Made by a program: the position numbers and the translations under genes. Source: SVTX01 sp045660325 (GTDB lineage Bacteria; Bacillota; Clostridia; Oscillospirales; CAG-272). Taken from it: DNA of 64,000 bases. Shown here one piece after another: positions 41,788 through 51,072 of the stretch. The stretch spans positions 1-64,000 of the forward strand of contig JAZRDO010000003.1 in the NCBI GenBank assembly GCA_045660325.1. Reading direction: 5' to 3'. How positions within the stretch are numbered: position 1 is the first letter of the stretch; each line of letters opens with the position of its first letter. Under the pieces are notes generated by a model. The model was not told where the DNA came from, did not search any database, and was given only the letters and a program-made list of their open reading frames with translations.

Positions 41788-44310
41788 ATGAAAAAATTAC
41801 TTTGCATTGACGGAAACAGTATACTTAACAGACAGTTCTACGGCATAAGATATCTGTCCAATAAGGAGGGCTTTCCCACCAATGCGATCTACGGAATGAT
41901 AAACGTAATAGGCAAGCAGCTTGATGATCTTGCGCCCGATTACTGTGCTATCGCATTTGACTTGAAGGCGCCCACGTTCAGACATAAAATGTTTGCGGAC
42001 TATAAGGCTGGCAGAAAGCCTATGCCTGATGAGCTCCGCTTGCAGATGCCCGTCGCGAAGGATATATGTCGCGCTATGGGTTTCTCCGTTCTTGAGCTCG
42101 CTGGCTACGAGGCGGACGATATTCTCGGTACGCTTGGTAAAATGGCGGAGAACACAGAGGACGTTGAGGCGTATATTTTAACGGGAGACCGCGACTCGCT
42201 TCAGCTTATTTCAGGTAGAGTAAAGGTGCTTTTAGCAACGAACAGCGATACCGTTGTCTTTGATAACGACGCGTTTTTCAATAAATACGGTGTGAATGCC
42301 GATCAGTACGTTGACGTTAAGGCTCTTATGGGAGATAGCTCGGATAATATCCCCGGTGTTCCCGGTATCGGAGAGAAGACCGCGTTCAAGCTTATCGCAG
42401 AGACGGGCAATATGGATGCTCTTTATGAGAATATTGAAGGCATCAAGTTGACTCCCTCGGTAAAGACAAAGCTTACTGTAAATAAGGACCTTGCATTCCT
42501 TTCAAGAGACCTTGCTAAAATCAACTGCGACGTGCCGCTTGGCATAGCTCTTTCGGATATTGAGTACCGCGGAGTTAAAAAAGATGATGCCCGTGAGCTT
42601 TTCATAAAGTACGATCTTACCGCCGCGCTTAAAAGATTTTGCAAGGCGGATGAGGAGAATGAATGCGCCTGCGCTGCTGCGGGGAATACGGCTGAGATAG
42701 TCATTAAGGATATTGATTCCGTAAAGAATATTACCTCCGAATATTGCGCGGTAAGTATAAACGATAGCGAGATATTGATTTCGGACGGCTCGGCAATATA
42801 CAGAGTATCCGCTAATGACGATATTGAAGGATTTCTTAATTCACATAAGATAATATGCTTTGATTCCAAAGCACTTTATTATGAGCTTGATAATATGGGT
42901 ATCCGCTTTAGAAATGCTTATTTTGATATTTCTCTTGCGGCATACGTTGAAAATTCAAGTGAGGGCGCTTATACCTGCGAGCGACTCGTTACTGCTTATC
43001 TCGGAGAGGAATTCAACGCTCTTACACCGCAAATATGCTATGAAATAAGACTTTTCGAGGCGCTTGACAAAAAGCTTCACGAAAGCGGTCAGTATTCACT
43101 CCTTATGGATATTGAGATGCCACTGGCGGCAGTATTATGTGATATGGAGCGCGAGGGATTCAAGGTTGACCGAGAGGGTATCGTTGCCTACGGTGCTCAG
43201 CTTGACAGTATTGCGCACGATTTGTCCGAGAGAATTTATATGGCGGCGGGCGGAGAATTCAATATCAATTCTCCCAAGCAGCTCGGAGAGGTACTCTTTG
43301 AGCGCCTTATGCTTCCGACGGGCAAAAAAACTAAAACAGGCTACTCCACGGGCGCGGAGGTATTGGAGAAGCTCCGTAAGTATCATCCTATAATTGACGA
43401 CATACTTGATTATAGACAGGTAACGAAGCTCAAGAGCACGTACGTTGACGGTCTTATTAAGGTTATGGACGAAGAGAATAAGATCCATACCACATTTAAG
43501 CAAACTGTTACCGCTACGGGTAGACTTTCCTCGACCGAGCCCAATCTTCAGAATATTCCGATCCGTACCGAGCTTGGCAGAGAATTCCGCAAATTCTTTA
43601 TTCCTTCAAGTGAGGGCAGGGTATTGATTGACGCGGACTATTCACAGATTGAGCTCCGCGTATTTGCACATATTTCGGGCGACGAGCACATGAAGGCAGC
43701 GTTTATTTCGGGTGAGGATATTCATACCGCGACGGCTTGCAGAGTGTTTGGAATTTCTCCCGAAAATATGACGGTCGAGCTTCGTAAGAGAGCGAAGGCG
43801 GTAAACTTCGGCATTCTTTACGGAATGGGAGAATTTTCGCTTTCCGAGGATCTTAAAATCCCGATTGGCCGCGCAAAGGAGTATATTGAAAGCTATCTTA
43901 GCAGCTACCCCGCGATTGAAAAGTATTTGTCGGAGGTGGTTGAATCCGCAAAGCGCGACGGATACGTAACGACGATGCTCGGTAGAAGAAGATACATTCC
44001 CGAGCTTTCCGCGCAAAATAAGAATATCAAGCATTTTGGCGAGAGAATCGCAAAGAACAGTCCCATTCAGGGAAGTAGTGCAGATATTATCAAGAAGGCT
44101 ATGGTTAACGTTGCAAACAGACTTTCCGTAAGCGGTCTTGATGCCAAGCTTATTTTGCAGGTATACGATGAGCTCATTATCGAATCGGCGGCGGATTGCG
44201 CCGATGAAGTAAAGGCACTTCTTACAGAGGAAATGGAAAATGCAGTTAAGCTCTCTATTCCTCTTACGGTTGAAGCCAATATAGGCAAGACCTGGTATGA
44301 GTGTCATTGA
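41788..44310 (+). CDS. polA: DNA polymerase I
   Basis: An 840-residue enzyme for Okazaki-fragment processing and repair. The 5'-3' exonuclease domain (1-290) has FPTNAIYGMINV and the helix-hairpin-helix DNIPGVPGIGEKTA. The middle domain (about 300-460) keeps the fold of a 3'-5' exonuclease, but the metal-binding D-x-E motif is lost (the corresponding segment reads YCAVSIND), so proofreading is probably absent. The polymerase domain has DYSQIELRVFAHISGDEH (motif A), KRAKAVNFGILYGMG (motif B) and QVYDELIIE (motif C). ATG 41788 follows TAAGGA; the frame upstream to 41725 contains the promoter. It is monocistronic. Confidence 0.97.
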   Translation: MKKLLCIDGNSILNRQFYGIRYLSNKEGFPTNAIYGMINVIGKQLDDLAPDYCAIAFDLKAPTFRHKMFADYKAGRKPMPDELRLQMPVAKDICRAMGFSVLELAGYEADDILGTLGKMAENTEDVEAYILTGDRDSLQLISGRVKVLLATNSDTVVFDNDAFFNKYGVNADQYVDVKALMGDSSDNIPGVPGIGEKTAFKLIAETGNMDALYENIEGIKLTPSVKTKLTVNKDLAFLSRDLAKINCDVPLGIALSDIEYRGVKKDDARELFIKYDLTAALKRFCKADEENECACAAAGNTAEIVIKDIDSVKNITSEYCAVSINDSEILISDGSAIYRVSANDDIEGFLNSHKIICFDSKALYYELDNMGIRFRNAYFDISLAAYVENSSEGAYTCERLVTAYLGEEFNALTPQICYEIRLFEALDKKLHESGQYSLLMDIEMPLAAVLCDMEREGFKVDREGIVAYGAQLDSIAHDLSERIYMAAGGEFNINSPKQLGEVLFERLMLPTGKKTKTGYSTGAEVLEKLRKYHPIIDDILDYRQVTKLKSTYVDGLIKVMDEENKIHTTFKQTVTATGRLSSTEPNLQNIPIRTELGREFRKFFIPSSEGRVLIDADYSQIELRVFAHISGDEHMKAAFISGEDIHTATACRVFGISPENMTVELRKRAKAVNFGILYGMGEFSLSEDLKIPIGRAKEYIESYLSSYPAIEKYLSEVVESAKRDGYVTTMLGRRRYIPELSAQNKNIKHFGERIAKNSPIQGSSADIIKKAMVNVANRLSVSGLDAKLILQVYDELIIESAADCADEVKALLTEEMENAVKLSIPLTVEANIGKTWYECH

Positions 44311-44324
44311 GTAATAATAAAAAT

Positions 44325-44355
44325 AGCGGCAGAGTTGTATTCTGCCGCTTTTTTG
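44325..44355 (+). terminator. Terminator of polA
   Basis: AGCGGCAGA / TCTGCCGCT with a seven-base loop, followed by TTTTTTG. Confidence 0.85.
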
Positions 44356-44409
44356 TCGCATTTTCTAAAAAATAAGTAACAAAACAGAAAATTGTGTTAA
44401 AAAATTATC

Positions 44410-44438
44410 TTGAAAATTGTAAGTTTTTGTGCTATACT
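44410..44438 (+). promoter_or_regulatory. Promoter of the PTS IIC gene
   Basis: TTGAAA (44410-44415), 17 bases, TATACT (44433-44438). Confidence 0.72.
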
Positions 44439-44486
44439 TAAGTTAAAGTAATATGGAGGCGAGTGGTATTTCACTCAAATAAAGGT

Positions 44487-45620
44487 ATGAAAACCGTAAA
44501 AAAGTATTTAAACCGTTATTTTGTTGATGCTATGGGCGCTATGGCGCTCGGTCTGTTTGCATCCTTGCTTATCAGTACCATTATAAGTACGCTTGCAGGT
44601 TACGCGGATAAGGTTGAATGGCTTGGATTTCTCTCGTCAAGCATGAGCACGGTCGCGACGTTTGCCAAGGCGGCGACGGGTATGGCGATCGGCGTGGCTA
44701 TCGCGCACAAGCTGGGCGCACATCCGCTTGTTATTTTTTCCTGTGCGGGCGTCGGTGCGCTTGCGAACGATATGGGCGCAGTAATCAATAATAATCTTAT
44801 TGCGGCTTGGGGCGTAACGTCAAAGACGACAGAAGGCATTTTCTATTCGGCAGGCCCTGCGGGCGCGTTCTTCGCGGTAATTATTGCCGCTGAGATCGGT
44901 ATGCTCGTTTCAAAGAAGACCAAGGTAGATATTTTAGTAACTCCTGTTGTAACGTATGCGGTAGGATTTATAGGTGCCTTTGCACTTTGTCCTCTCGTGT
45001 CTTACGTAATGTATTTCCTCGGCGAATTTATTGCGACGGCTACGACCTTCCAGCCGTTGATTATGGGTATTGTGGTTTCGGTCGTTATGGGAATCATACT
45101 TACCCTCCCGATCTCGAGCGCGGCGATCTGCGCGAGTATCTTCTCGCTCTCTGCAATTGAGGCGGCTACGGCAAACGGAACGGTTGACGGACTTCTCCTC
45201 GCGGGCGGTGCGGCTGTTGCGGGCTGCTGTGCGCAGATGGTTGGCTTTGCGGTATCCTCATTCCGTGAAAACAAGTGGGGAGGTATCGTATCTCAGGGAC
45301 TCGGCACGTCAATGCTTCAGATGGGCAATATTGTGAAGAATCCTCGCATCTGGATCCCTCCGACGCTTGCCGCGGCAATCACGGGACCTGTTTCAACTAT
45401 GATATTTAAGCTTAAATGCTCGGGTGTAGCGGCAGGAATGGGCACTTGCGGTCTTGTAGGCCCTATCGGTGTTATCAAGGCGGGCGACAACAGTCCAAGA
45501 ATGTGGATAGGAATTATCGTTGTATGTATAATTCTCCCCGCGGCGCTCTCACTTCTTTTCTCCGAGCTTATGCGACTTATCGGTTGGATAAAGAAGGGCG
45601 ATATGAAGCTTGATAATTAA
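44487..45620 (+). CDS. PTS-type sugar transporter subunit IIC, standalone
   Basis: A polytopic membrane protein of about 377 residues with roughly ten hydrophobic segments, resembling the PTS_EIIC_2 group. Motifs such as MAIGVAIAHKLGAHPLVIF, SAGPAGAFFAVIIAAEIGML, LTLPISSAAICASIF and the C-terminal GPIGVIKAGDNSPRMW fit this group. No EIIA or EIIB domain is fused or encoded nearby, so either these come from elsewhere or the protein works as a non-PTS carrier. The start is uncertain: ATG 44487 has a close AAAGG, while a GTG at 44463 lies only three bases after GGAGG. Confidence 0.8.
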   Translation: MKTVKKYLNRYFVDAMGAMALGLFASLLISTIISTLAGYADKVEWLGFLSSSMSTVATFAKAATGMAIGVAIAHKLGAHPLVIFSCAGVGALANDMGAVINNNLIAAWGVTSKTTEGIFYSAGPAGAFFAVIIAAEIGMLVSKKTKVDILVTPVVTYAVGFIGAFALCPLVSYVMYFLGEFIATATTFQPLIMGIVVSVVMGIILTLPISSAAICASIFSLSAIEAATANGTVDGLLLAGGAAVAGCCAQMVGFAVSSFRENKWGGIVSQGLGTSMLQMGNIVKNPRIWIPPTLAAAITGPVSTMIFKLKCSGVAAGMGTCGLVGPIGVIKAGDNSPRMWIGIIVVCIILPAALSLLFSELMRLIGWIKKGDMKLDN

Positions 45621-45622
45621 TA

Positions 45623-45652
45623 AAAAACGCTTTGGATGTCCAAAGCGTTTTT
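45623..45652. terminator. Bidirectional terminator
   Basis: AAAAACGCTTTGGA / TCCAAAGCGTTTTT with a two-base centre, between the convergent PTS IIC and permease genes. Confidence 0.85.
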
Positions 45653-45654
45653 CT

Positions 45655-46824
45655 TTATAATATCAAAGCAACCACGGTTAGAATCGCGAGGAAGCCGAAG
45701 TTGTAAAGTGAGAAAAGACCGATATACTTGAGTGTTCCGCCCTTTACGTGAGAGGTGTATTCTCTGAATGTGATAAGGCTCGCAAGTGAGGAAATAAGAG
45801 TTCCTACGCCGCCGATATTAACACCGCGGAGAAGGTCTGCATAGTTTTCGGCAAATTCCGAGAGAAGAATAGCCGAGGGAACGTTACTTATGATCTGGCA
45901 GGAGCCGATCGCGGTAAGGAGAGTATTCTTTTCAAGAAGTGAGGAAAAGAACGTGTTTACAGCATCGATTCTTGCAATGTTTCCTGCTAAGAGGAAGAAA
46001 GCGACGAACGTAAGGAGCAGGGGGTAGTCAACCTTCTTGAGCGCATCTCTGTCTGTAAAGAGAATGCAGAAGAAAATAATGGGAAGCACCACGTAATAGG
46101 GAATAAGTCTGAACACCATAAGGATCGTAATTGCGAAAAGAATGAGATAGAAAACAGTCTTTTTTGTCTGTACTTTTTCCGCACCCTCATCTGTAAGCGT
46201 GAGAGATTCCTTTTTGATGAAAAGACAGCATACGGTAAAGAGAATGATCGATACTGCAAAGGGAATTGCCATAATTCTCATAAACTCGCCCGTAGGTATA
46301 TTGAACTTTGTGTAAATGTAGAGGTTTTGGGGATTGCCGAACGGTGTGAGCATTCCGCCGAGGTTTGCGGAAATGTTCTGCAAGATAAATACCGGCGCTA
46401 AGAATTTTTCTTTTTTCGTAGCAGAGAGGGAAATGTATCCAAGGGGTAAAAACGTTAAGAGCGCCATGTCGTTTGCCAAAAACATGGATCCGATAAACGT
46501 AATATATACGAGAGTGAGCGCAAGCGTTCTCGTGTTACCCGCAAGAGTAACGATCTTTCTGGCTACGATTGTAAAGAACTTGATGTTTTTAAGCGCGCAG
46601 ATAACCGCCAAGGTTGAGAAAAGGCAGGTCAGTGTTTTGAGGTCAAAATAGCCGAGATATTCCGCGTCGGGCTTTACTATAAAGCAGGAAGCGATCGCAA
46701 GCACCGCCGCAATACAAAGAACGGTATTTACCTTTGTAAAATCATATATAGCGTGCGCGCTCTTTACGATAATTGCGCGCAGGCTGGGTTTGTTATGTTT
46801 TTGAGAAATTAAAGCTCTATTCAT
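45655..46824 (-). CDS. Anion permease of the ArsB/CitM/SLC13-like group
   Basis: A 389-residue polytopic membrane protein with about ten to eleven hydrophobic segments. GSMFLANDMALLTFLPLG and LGGMLTPFGNPQNLYIY (about 158-174) are the repeated hairpin signatures of ion transporters in this superfamily, and CQIISNVPSAILLSEF is the second hairpin. The N-terminus has a 25-residue cytoplasmic stretch. The substrate (arsenite, dicarboxylate, citrate or other) cannot be inferred; no ars or citrate genes are nearby. AAGGAT precedes the ATG. Confidence 0.82.
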   Translation of the reverse strand: MNRALISQKHNKPSLRAIIVKSAHAIYDFTKVNTVLCIAAVLAIASCFIVKPDAEYLGYFDLKTLTCLFSTLAVICALKNIKFFTIVARKIVTLAGNTRTLALTLVYITFIGSMFLANDMALLTFLPLGYISLSATKKEKFLAPVFILQNISANLGGMLTPFGNPQNLYIYTKFNIPTGEFMRIMAIPFAVSIILFTVCCLFIKKESLTLTDEGAEKVQTKKTVFYLILFAITILMVFRLIPYYVVLPIIFFCILFTDRDALKKVDYPLLLTFVAFFLLAGNIARIDAVNTFFSSLLEKNTLLTAIGSCQIISNVPSAILLSEFAENYADLLRGVNIGGVGTLISSLASLITFREYTSHVKGGTLKYIGLFSLYNFGFLAILTVVALIL

Positions 46825-46860
46825 TAATTTATATCCTTATAAAAAATTCCACAAGCAAAG

Positions 46861-46889
46861 AGTATATCACTAAACTGACTCGTTGTCAA
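46861..46889 (-). promoter_or_regulatory. Promoter of the anion permease gene
   Basis: On the minus strand TTGACA (46889-46884), 17 bases, TATACT (46866-46861). Confidence 0.82.
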
Positions 46890-46924
46890 TATATTTTTAT
46901 AAGTTTTTTAAATAACAAAAAAAC

Positions 46925-46948
46925 AGCCGAGGAGCGCGCTCCTCGGCT
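46925..46948 (-). terminator. Terminator of proC
   Basis: A perfect 24-base palindrome AGCCGAGGAGCG / CGCTCCTCGGCT, followed on the minus strand by GTTTTTTTG. Confidence 0.88.
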
Positions 46949-46956
46949 ATAAATTT

Positions 46957-47733
46957 TCACTTTCCAAGCTCCTGTGTTTTTTTGAATGACGCGCACACCG
47001 CGCCACTTACGATTTTATCAAAATCATTAGCCACAAGGTGCTTTACCCCCTCGATAGTGCTGCCACCCGGACTACAAACGTCTCTTGTGAGTTTTTCGGG
47101 AGATTCTCCTTTTACTAAAAGGTTTTTCGCGCTTCCAATAAGAGTCTGCGCCGCGTATTGAAGCGCTAATTCGTAGGGAATTCCGCATTCTACACCGCCT
47201 AAAGCCAAGGCATCAATAAAGGTATAAACGAAAGCGGGACCGCAGCCTGAAATTGCTGTTGCCGCGTCAATTTTATCCTCGTCAATTTGTGAGAGCATAC
47301 CGCATTTTGACATCATGTTCCTGAACTTATTGGCTTCCTCCTCGCTTATTCTTTCCGAGAGGGAGTAGAGAACAACGCCCTCGTTACAGAAAACGGGGGT
47401 ATTGGGCATAATTCTTATAACACGTGCGGAAAGATATTTTTCAATATCGCAGATTTTTTTGCCCGCAAGCATACTGATAACTATCTTGCCATTAAGATAG
47501 GGTAAAAGCTCGTCGCGGGATGTTTCGAGTCCTTGCGGCTTTATACCGAGGAAAACAAAATCCGCGTTTGATTTTATTTCATCAAGAGTAGATACGACAC
47601 CGCCGCAAAGCTTAGCGGTCGCTTCTTTCTTTTCTATATGTCTGTCGTATATAAGGCACGTATATCCCGCGTCGCCGACCGCCTTTGCAACCGCCGAGCC
47701 CATATTTCCCGCGCCGATAAAACCGATTTTCAT
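46957..47733 (-). CDS. proC: Pyrroline-5-carboxylate reductase
   Basis: A 258-residue NAD(P)H-dependent enzyme for the last step of proline synthesis. The Rossmann start MKIGFIGAGNMGSAVA, FLGIKPQ, RIMPNTPVFCNEGV and the C-terminal signature SPGGSTIEGVKHL, preceded by the GCGPAFVYTFIDALA region, are all present. ATG 47733 is chosen, with GAGG nine bases upstream; a TTG three codons before is the only longer start. No proA or proB is nearby. Confidence 0.95.
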   Translation of the reverse strand: MKIGFIGAGNMGSAVAKAVGDAGYTCLIYDRHIEKKEATAKLCGGVVSTLDEIKSNADFVFLGIKPQGLETSRDELLPYLNGKIVISMLAGKKICDIEKYLSARVIRIMPNTPVFCNEGVVLYSLSERISEEEANKFRNMMSKCGMLSQIDEDKIDAATAISGCGPAFVYTFIDALALGGVECGIPYELALQYAAQTLIGSAKNLLVKGESPEKLTRDVCSPGGSTIEGVKHLVANDFDKIVSGAVCASFKKTQELGK

Positions 47734-47876
47734 AAATGGCAACCTCGCTTTTCAATCGTTATTGATTATATTATAATGTCAAACGAGTTCAAAAGCAATA
47801 GTTTCGCACAAATTTCGGAAAAAAACAAGGAATTTATTTATATATTAAAAAAATATAATATTTTTTCAAAAAAGAC

Positions 47877-47905
47877 TTGCAAAATTTTAAAGTTTTTGCT
47901 ATAAT
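47877..47905 (+). promoter_or_regulatory. Promoter of the SRP RNA
   Basis: TTGCAA (47877-47882), 17 bases, TATAAT (47900-47905), placing the RNA start near 47912. Confidence 0.82.
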
Positions 47906-47911
47906 ATTAGG

Positions 47912-48236
47912 GTATTGAAGCAGCGCAGTGCTGTGAAATAAGGCCATACTAGCCGGGGAAGCAGCGGAGCCCTGTACCTGAAATCCGCTACAGCAGGGGT
48001 GAATCCCATTTTTGAGGGTTGAGTCTTTACGAATTGAGTCGTATTCTGCTGTGTTGACGGGCGGGTCTTGCGCAATTGGGAGCTGTGAACCATGTCAGAT
48101 GGGGGACCAAGCAGCATTAAGCGGTTAACCCAATGTGCCGTGAGGTTGCCTGCCCTGAGCAGTAGGTACGAAGATCGCGTGGAGGCGATTCACGAGATTT
48201 TGGTGTATGGTCTTGTTTTGCAACACTGCGTTTGTA
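47912..48236 (+). ncRNA. ffs: Signal recognition particle RNA, large Firmicute type
   Basis: The segment contains CTAGCCGGGGAAGCAGC and CCTGTACCTGAAATCCGCTA near the 5' end, which correspond to the Alu domain of the Bacillus scRNA, and ACCATGTCAGATGG then CCAAGCAGCATTAAGCGG, the universal SRP core. The apical loop is GGGA, a GNRA variant of the common GGAA. The ends pair: CGCAGTG (47924-47930) with CACTGCG (48224-48230), and AAGGCCATAC (from 47941) with GTATGGTCTT (to 48214). It lies directly upstream of dnaX as in other Firmicutes. Exact ends are estimated from the promoter and the terminal pairing. Confidence 0.92.
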
Positions 48237-48271
48237 CTAAACGGTAGATATTAAAAGAGAAAGGATACGTT

Positions 48272-49924
48272 ATGCATCAGGCTTTGTATAGAAAATGGCG
48301 TCCTGCAACCTTTGATGAGGTTTGCGGTCAGGAGCATATAACAAATATTCTTAAATATGAAGTAGCGAACAGTAAGTTCTCGCACGCGTATCTCTTTTGT
48401 GGCTCGCGAGGAACAGGTAAGACCTCTTGTGCGAAGATTCTTTCCCGCGCGGTAAATTGCCTCGATTCCAAGAACGGAAACCCCTGCGGCAAGTGTGCGG
48501 CTTGTCTTTCCATTGAGAACGGTTCTGCGACCGACGTGCTTGAAATGGACGCGGCGTCCAACAACGGTGTTGATAATATCCGTGACATTCGTGACGAGGT
48601 AGTGTATACTCCTTCGTCCTTGAAGTACCGCGTTTACATAATCGACGAGGTACATATGCTCTCGACGAGCGCATTTAACGCGCTTCTTAAAACCCTTGAG
48701 GAGCCGCCCGAACACGTAATATTTATTCTTGCTACGACCGAGCTTCACAAGCTTCCCGCAACTATCATTTCCCGTTGTCAGAGATTTGATTTCCGCAGAA
48801 TTACGACAAAGGTATTGAAGGACCGACTTCTTCATATTGCCTCGAACGAAGGAATTGAAATTGAGGATTCCGCGGCTCAGCTTATCGCACGTCAGGCGCA
48901 GGGCGGTATGAGAGATGCTATAAGCTTGCTTGAGCTTTGCGCGGGCTCACGTGTTAAGATCGACGACGCGCTTGTGCACGACAGTATCGGAAGCACTGGC
49001 AGAGGAGCGCTTATCCGCTTGTGCGAAACCGTTATTAATAAAGACTTTGACGGTATTTTTGAGATCATTTCCAACGCGGTGAATTCCTCAAGAGATATAT
49101 CGGTATTTTGGCAGGAGCTTTTATCACTGTACCGAGATCTCCTTATAGTTAAGATTTCTTCAAGACCGAGTGAATATCTCGACCTTACGGATAGTGAGGC
49201 GAGTGCGCTCAGATCTCTCGCTTCAAAGATGAGCCAGGAAACGCTTTCATATCATTGCTCGCTTATAGAGGACGCATATCTTACGATGCAAAGATCCAAT
49301 ACCGTAAAGAGAATCGTAGCCGAGCTTACTTTGGTACGTATGTGTGAGCCCCGTCTTTCGGGTTCTACACAGGCAACGCTTGACCGAATTGCAGAGCTTG
49401 AGCAAAGGGTAAAGAATATTTCATCGGGTAATGTTATTGTGACTCGTGAGGAGAAAATTGAGGTTAAGCCCGAGATCAAGGCGGAAGCTCCAAAGCCTCG
49501 AAAAGCGCCTAAATTTGATGATGACGAGGAATTTAAGTCCGATGCGCCTCCCGCGGCAAAGGCTTCACCTGTAAAGAAGCCCGAGGCAGAGAAGCCCGTC
49601 AATAAAAGCCCCAAGCGAATTTTAAAGGCATTTAAGAATCGTGCAGAGGTGCTTGAGATCATGAACGGCATAGATCCCATGAACGCTTCCTTCGTTGCGG
49701 AATCCAAGTGGTATACCGACGAGGAAGGCAGAGTGGTTTTGAAGTTTAATTCTCCGTTTACTATTGATAGTATTAAGATATTCAATGCCGATACGCAGCT
49801 GTTTGATGCCCTTACAAAAGCGATGGGTAAGCAGTTTACAAAGAATAACGTATTCTTTGAGTGCGATGCTACCGACGGTAAGCGCGACGTTATAGACGAA
49901 ATACTTACAAATTCAGAAGATTAA
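48272..49924 (+). CDS. dnaX: DNA polymerase III subunit gamma/tau
   Basis: A 550-residue clamp loader ATPase. MHQALYRKWRPATFDEVCGQ at the start, Walker A FCGSRGTGKTSCAKI (about 42-56), the zinc-binding CLDSKNGNPCGKCAAC, Walker B VYIIDEVHMLS and sensor ATTELHKLP are typical. The C-terminal part after about residue 375 is a charged, proline/lysine-rich linker and a short tau-like domain. I saw no A-rich slippery site with a stem that would give a separate gamma form. GAAAGGA precedes the start. It forms an operon with ybaB and recR. Confidence 0.96.
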   Translation: MHQALYRKWRPATFDEVCGQEHITNILKYEVANSKFSHAYLFCGSRGTGKTSCAKILSRAVNCLDSKNGNPCGKCAACLSIENGSATDVLEMDAASNNGVDNIRDIRDEVVYTPSSLKYRVYIIDEVHMLSTSAFNALLKTLEEPPEHVIFILATTELHKLPATIISRCQRFDFRRITTKVLKDRLLHIASNEGIEIEDSAAQLIARQAQGGMRDAISLLELCAGSRVKIDDALVHDSIGSTGRGALIRLCETVINKDFDGIFEIISNAVNSSRDISVFWQELLSLYRDLLIVKISSRPSEYLDLTDSEASALRSLASKMSQETLSYHCSLIEDAYLTMQRSNTVKRIVAELTLVRMCEPRLSGSTQATLDRIAELEQRVKNISSGNVIVTREEKIEVKPEIKAEAPKPRKAPKFDDDEEFKSDAPPAAKASPVKKPEAEKPVNKSPKRILKAFKNRAEVLEIMNGIDPMNASFVAESKWYTDEEGRVVLKFNSPFTIDSIKIFNADTQLFDALTKAMGKQFTKNNVFFECDATDGKRDVIDEILTNSED

Positions 49925-49948
49925 AATCCAGAAAGGAAATATAAACAA

Positions 49949-50293
49949 ATGAGAGCAAATGTACCGAAGGGAATGGGCGGCGGCCAGAATATGCAGGCAA
50001 TGCTCCGTCAGGCACAGAAGATGCAGGAGGAGATGGAGGCAAAGCAGGCCGAGCTTGAGGAAAAGGAATACGACATTAAGGCTGGTGGCGGCGTTGTAGC
50101 GGTTAAGATCAACGGCAGAAAGGAAATCCTTTCTATTGATATTCAGCCCGAGATCGTTGATCCCGACGACGTTGAGACACTTTCCGATATTCTTGTTGCC
50201 GCAGTTAACGAGGCAATCAAGAGAGTTGAATCCGTAAATAACGCTGAAATGCAGAAGATCACGGGCGGTATGGGTATGCCCGGTATGTTCTGA
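49949..50293 (+). CDS. ybaB: YbaB/EbfC family nucleoid-associated protein
   Basis: A 114-residue protein. The Met/Gln-rich helical start MLRQAQKMQEEMEAKQAELEE-like region (residues 14-34) and VKINGRKEILSIDIQPEIV are typical. The family forms dimers that bind DNA with little sequence preference. It lies between dnaX and recR, the conserved bacterial order; AAAGGAAA precedes the start and recR begins one base after its stop. Confidence 0.94.
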   Translation: MRANVPKGMGGGQNMQAMLRQAQKMQEEMEAKQAELEEKEYDIKAGGGVVAVKINGRKEILSIDIQPEIVDPDDVETLSDILVAAVNEAIKRVESVNNAEMQKITGGMGMPGMF

Positions 50294-50294
50294 T

Positions 50295-50894
50295 ATGGCG
50301 GAATATATTGAATCCCTCCAAAATTTAGCTGAAAAATTCGGATCTCTCGGCGGCGTGGGTAAAAAGAGCGCGCTTCGTATGGCGTTCTCCGTCCTTGAAA
50401 TGAGCGACGGCGAGGCTGAGGAATTTGCAAAGGCAATTTTGGATGCAAAGAGTAAAATACACCTTTGTCCCGTGTGCCAAAATATAACCGATAAGGATAT
50501 TTGTCCCGTTTGCGCGGATATGCAAAGAGACAGGAAGACGATTCTCGTTGTATCCGATCCCAAGGCGGTTATTTCCATGGAAAAGGTAAGGGAATATAGA
50601 GGACTTTATCACGTTCTCCACGGCGTAATTTCGCCTATGAACGGCATCACTCCCGATAAGCTCAAGATCAAGGAATTGCTTCAGAGAATTTCCGACGACG
50701 ATGTTGAGGAAGTGATCGTTGCGACCAATCCCACGGTTGAGGGCGAGGCTACGGCTATGTATATTTCAAGACTTTTAAAGCCCGTCGGTGTCAAGGTAAC
50801 CCGTCTTGCTTACGGTGTGCCTATGGGCTCGGACCTTGAGTATGCGGATGAAATCACACTCTTCCGTGCTATTGAGGGAAGAAGAGATTGCTGA
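50295..50894 (+). CDS. recR: Recombination protein RecR
   Basis: A 199-residue protein that works with RecO (and RecF) in loading RecA at gaps. The helix-hairpin-helix LGGVGKKSALRMAFS (about 17-31), the four-cysteine zinc finger CPVCQNITDKDICPVC (about 57-72) and the Toprim domain (about 80-175, starting ILVVSDPKAVISMEKVREY) are intact. It starts one base after the ybaB stop, so translation is coupled. Confidence 0.96.
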   Translation: MAEYIESLQNLAEKFGSLGGVGKKSALRMAFSVLEMSDGEAEEFAKAILDAKSKIHLCPVCQNITDKDICPVCADMQRDRKTILVVSDPKAVISMEKVREYRGLYHVLHGVISPMNGITPDKLKIKELLQRISDDDVEEVIVATNPTVEGEATAMYISRLLKPVGVKVTRLAYGVPMGSDLEYADEITLFRAIEGRRDC

Positions 50895-50904
50895 TAAAAA
50901 TACG

Positions 50905-50932
50905 GCTATGTTTTGCATAGCCCTATTTTTTG
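50905..50932 (+). terminator. Terminator of dnaX-ybaB-recR
   Basis: GGCTATG / CATAGCC with a five-base loop, followed by CTATTTTTTG. Confidence 0.72.
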
Positions 50933-50974
50933 CAATTTTATTATTCAAATGTTGCAAAATCTATTAAAAAATGA

Positions 50975-51003
50975 TTGACATTCCTGCAAAAAAATAGTAT
51001 AAT
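50975..51003 (+). promoter_or_regulatory. Promoter of the rpiR-baiN-cmk-plsC-ispH operon
   Basis: TTGACA (50975-50980), 17 bases, TATAAT (50998-51003): full consensus, about 70 bases before the first gene. Confidence 0.87.
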
Positions 51004-51072
51004 GTAAGGTGTGAATTTTAATCTTTCATATTTATATGAAAGAGCGCGTAAATCCAAAGGAGAATTACAGAT

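Noticed and set aside
48272..49924. Programmed frameshift in dnaX giving gamma and tau
   Set aside because: No A-AAA-AAG-type slippery site with a following stem was found.
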